Assembly (NCBI GenBank): GCA_964532865.1
Contig: CAZHJA010000041.1
Coordinates: forward strand, 1-8,170
Direction of reading: 5' to 3'
Length of the DNA: 8,170 bases
DNA from: CAZHJA01 sp964532865
GTDB taxonomy: Bacteria > Patescibacteriota > Microgenomatia > UBA1406 > GWC2-37-13
The position numbers were made by a program, and so were the translations under genes. Numbering within the stretch: position 1 is the stretch's first letter; every line of letters begins with the position of its first letter. Of the stretch, positions 7,362 through 8,170 are shown one piece after another. Under the pieces are notes generated by a model that saw only the letters and a program-made list of their open reading frames with translations, searched no databases and was not told where the DNA came from.

Positions 7362-8170
7362 TTTTTAATTTTTATTAATTTGCTTAATAAAACAGCAATT
7401 AATATATTTAGTGGGATAAATAAAAGTAAAAGATAACGTGGAAAAATAGGAACTATAAATAAAAACGCATTATATACAGCAATAAAAGAAATAAGAATTA
7501 ATATCAAACTATTCTTTTTTATTTTTTTACTTAAACCCAGAAAAAAACATGATGCAAGTCCAAAAAGAAATATTATTGACCAAGAAAAAGACCAATATTC
7601 ATATTTTACAATTGGATATCCTTCGCTCCACACTTTCCATTTATTAAAAAGTATCAAATTTAAATAGCTTCCTAATAATTTACCTGTATTAATACTTGAT
7701 TGCTGATAAAAATGAAATATCCATTTTTGTGTTCCTAAGAAGCCTCTTAATGAACCTTCATGTATAAAATACATGACATATGTTAGAGTAAATGAAAAAA
7801 GTGCAATTATATTTAATAAGAGAATTTCTTTAATGGCAGTTTTTATTTCCCCTTTTTTCAATAAATATCTTAAAAAGTAATATATTAAAAGCCAGCTATT
7901 TACAAGGATATAATTTAGGAAAAAGACCTTAATAGAAAAGCTAAATCCAAGTATTATTCCAGAAAGAATTAGAAATTGATATTTATTCTTTTCTTTAAAT
8001 ATTGAAAATATGAAAATAAAAAGAAGAATAAAAAAAAGCTGAAATATCTCAAGTTGAGGAGTGTGCGTAATTTGATCTGTAAATAATGTGTTTGTAGTTG
8101 TAAGAAGCACAGCAATAGAAGAAAAAAGATTAGAATGTGTAATCTTTTTTGTAATAATAAATATAAGAAA
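7358..8170 (-). CDS. GT-C membrane glycosyltransferase, PMT_2-like (5' truncated by window edge)
   Basis: The frame is open from the window edge to a TGA at 7358-7360, giving 270 visible residues; the start lies beyond base 8170. A GTG at 8108-8110 is possible on paper but sits inside a membrane helix, with similar sequence continuing upstream. The visible part is a series of hydrophobic helices with loops typical of PMT_2/GT39 proteins. HTPQLEIF (Glu41 from the window edge) lies at the usual second acidic site, followed by Lys82 in FSIKVFF, an aromatic loop (FHFYQQ to NKWKVWSEGY), and FPRYLLLL at about 243-250 before the final helix. The first acidic DE loop would be in the missing part. Unlike the next two genes it ends right after the last helix, with no soluble tail. 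Its stop overlaps the next start (ATGA). Substrate unknown. Confidence 0.78.
   Translation of the reverse strand, partial: FLIFIITKKITHSNLFSSIAVLLTTTNTLFTDQITHTPQLEIFQLFFILLFIFIFSIFKEKNKYQFLILSGIILGFSFSIKVFFLNYILVNSWLLIYYFLRYLLKKGEIKTAIKEILLLNIIALFSFTLTYVMYFIHEGSLRGFLGTQKWIFHFYQQSSINTGKLLGSYLNLILFNKWKVWSEGYPIVKYEYWSFSWSIIFLFGLASCFFLGLSKKIKKNSLILILISFIAVYNAFLFIVPIFPRYLLLLFIPLNILIAVLLSKLIKIKK
8122..8150. repeat. Perfect 11-bp inverted repeat with A6/T6 ends, inside a coding region
   Basis: AAAAAAGATTA (8122-8132) and TAATCTTTTTT (8140-8150) are exact reverse complements around a 7-base loop. On either strand this reads as a short hairpin with A and T tracts at its ends, superficially like a bidirectional intrinsic terminator. 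Only one of the 11 pairs is G-C, and the segment translates sensibly as part of the truncated GT-C protein. A chance origin in AT-rich DNA is likely, and no function is claimed. Confidence 0.35.

Larger units (their letters stand above)
324..8170 (-). other. Probable single operon for membrane glycan assembly
   Basis: Six consecutive minus-strand genes are joined by gaps of -4, +35, -4, -14 and +19 bp in transcription order. No clear promoter or terminator lies between them, apart from a weak TATAAT match before the third gene. The content is three GT-C enzymes, a PTPS-related membrane protein, a flippase and a GT2. This fits one transcript for assembling and exporting a lipid-linked or protein-linked glycan. 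The promoter lies beyond the right edge. The grouping is inferred from spacing and shared theme; no transcript evidence is available. Confidence 0.65.

Noticed and set aside
8108..8110. GTG as the start of the rightmost gene
   Set aside because: The frame stays open to the window edge, and the upstream residues continue the helix and loop pattern of the family, so the gene is truncated by the window.

Overview
The window is a dense, AT-rich (roughly 25-30% G+C by eye) stretch of a prokaryotic genome. It consists almost entirely of genes for building a surface glycan at the membrane. The best guess for the source is a low-GC member of the Candidate Phyla Radiation (Patescibacteria), most likely the Microgenomates group. 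Three things point there: the PTPS-related/YfhO-like membrane protein with its HDxxQ and GYPxFNFYA-type motifs, the particular style of the WaaE/KdtX-like GT2, and the PMT_2-type protein with a soluble C-terminal domain. All are recalled family resemblances, not searches. TGA is used as a stop codon at three gene ends, which argues against the UGA=Gly code of Gracilibacteria/Absconditabacteria.

Layout. Bases 1-297 (+) hold the C-terminal end of a PTPS-related/YfhO-like membrane protein whose start lies before the window. It converges, across 26 bp, on a minus-strand cluster filling the rest of the window. In order of transcription (right to left) the cluster holds: a GT-C glycosyltransferase cut by the window edge (7358-8170); an ArnT-like GT-C enzyme (5925-7361); a PMT_2-type GT-C enzyme with a soluble C-terminal domain (4375-5889); a full-length PTPS-related membrane protein (2675-4378); a Wzx/WzxC-like flippase (1249-2688); and a GT2 glycosyltransferase (324-1229). 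Three of the five junctions overlap (4, 4 and 14 bp) and the other two spacers are 35 and 19 bp, so this looks like one operon. There is no stretch of more than 300 bases without a gene.

How the genes may work together (inference). The cytoplasmic GT2 would add a sugar from an NDP-sugar to a lipid-linked acceptor, and the flippase would carry the product across the membrane. The polytopic GT-C enzymes would then add sugars from polyprenyl-phosphate donors on the outer face. The PTPS-related protein has an unknown role but a GT-C/YfhO-like build. No sugar-nucleotide synthesis gene, polymerase (Wzy) or ligase is visible, so those functions must lie elsewhere.

I see no RNA gene, CRISPR array, insertion sequence or clear new system. 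The main points of interest are the complete lack of Shine-Dalgarno sequences at five well-fixed starts, two convergent PTPS-related paralogues bracketing the GT2 and flippase, and sequence divergence among the three GT-C enzymes.
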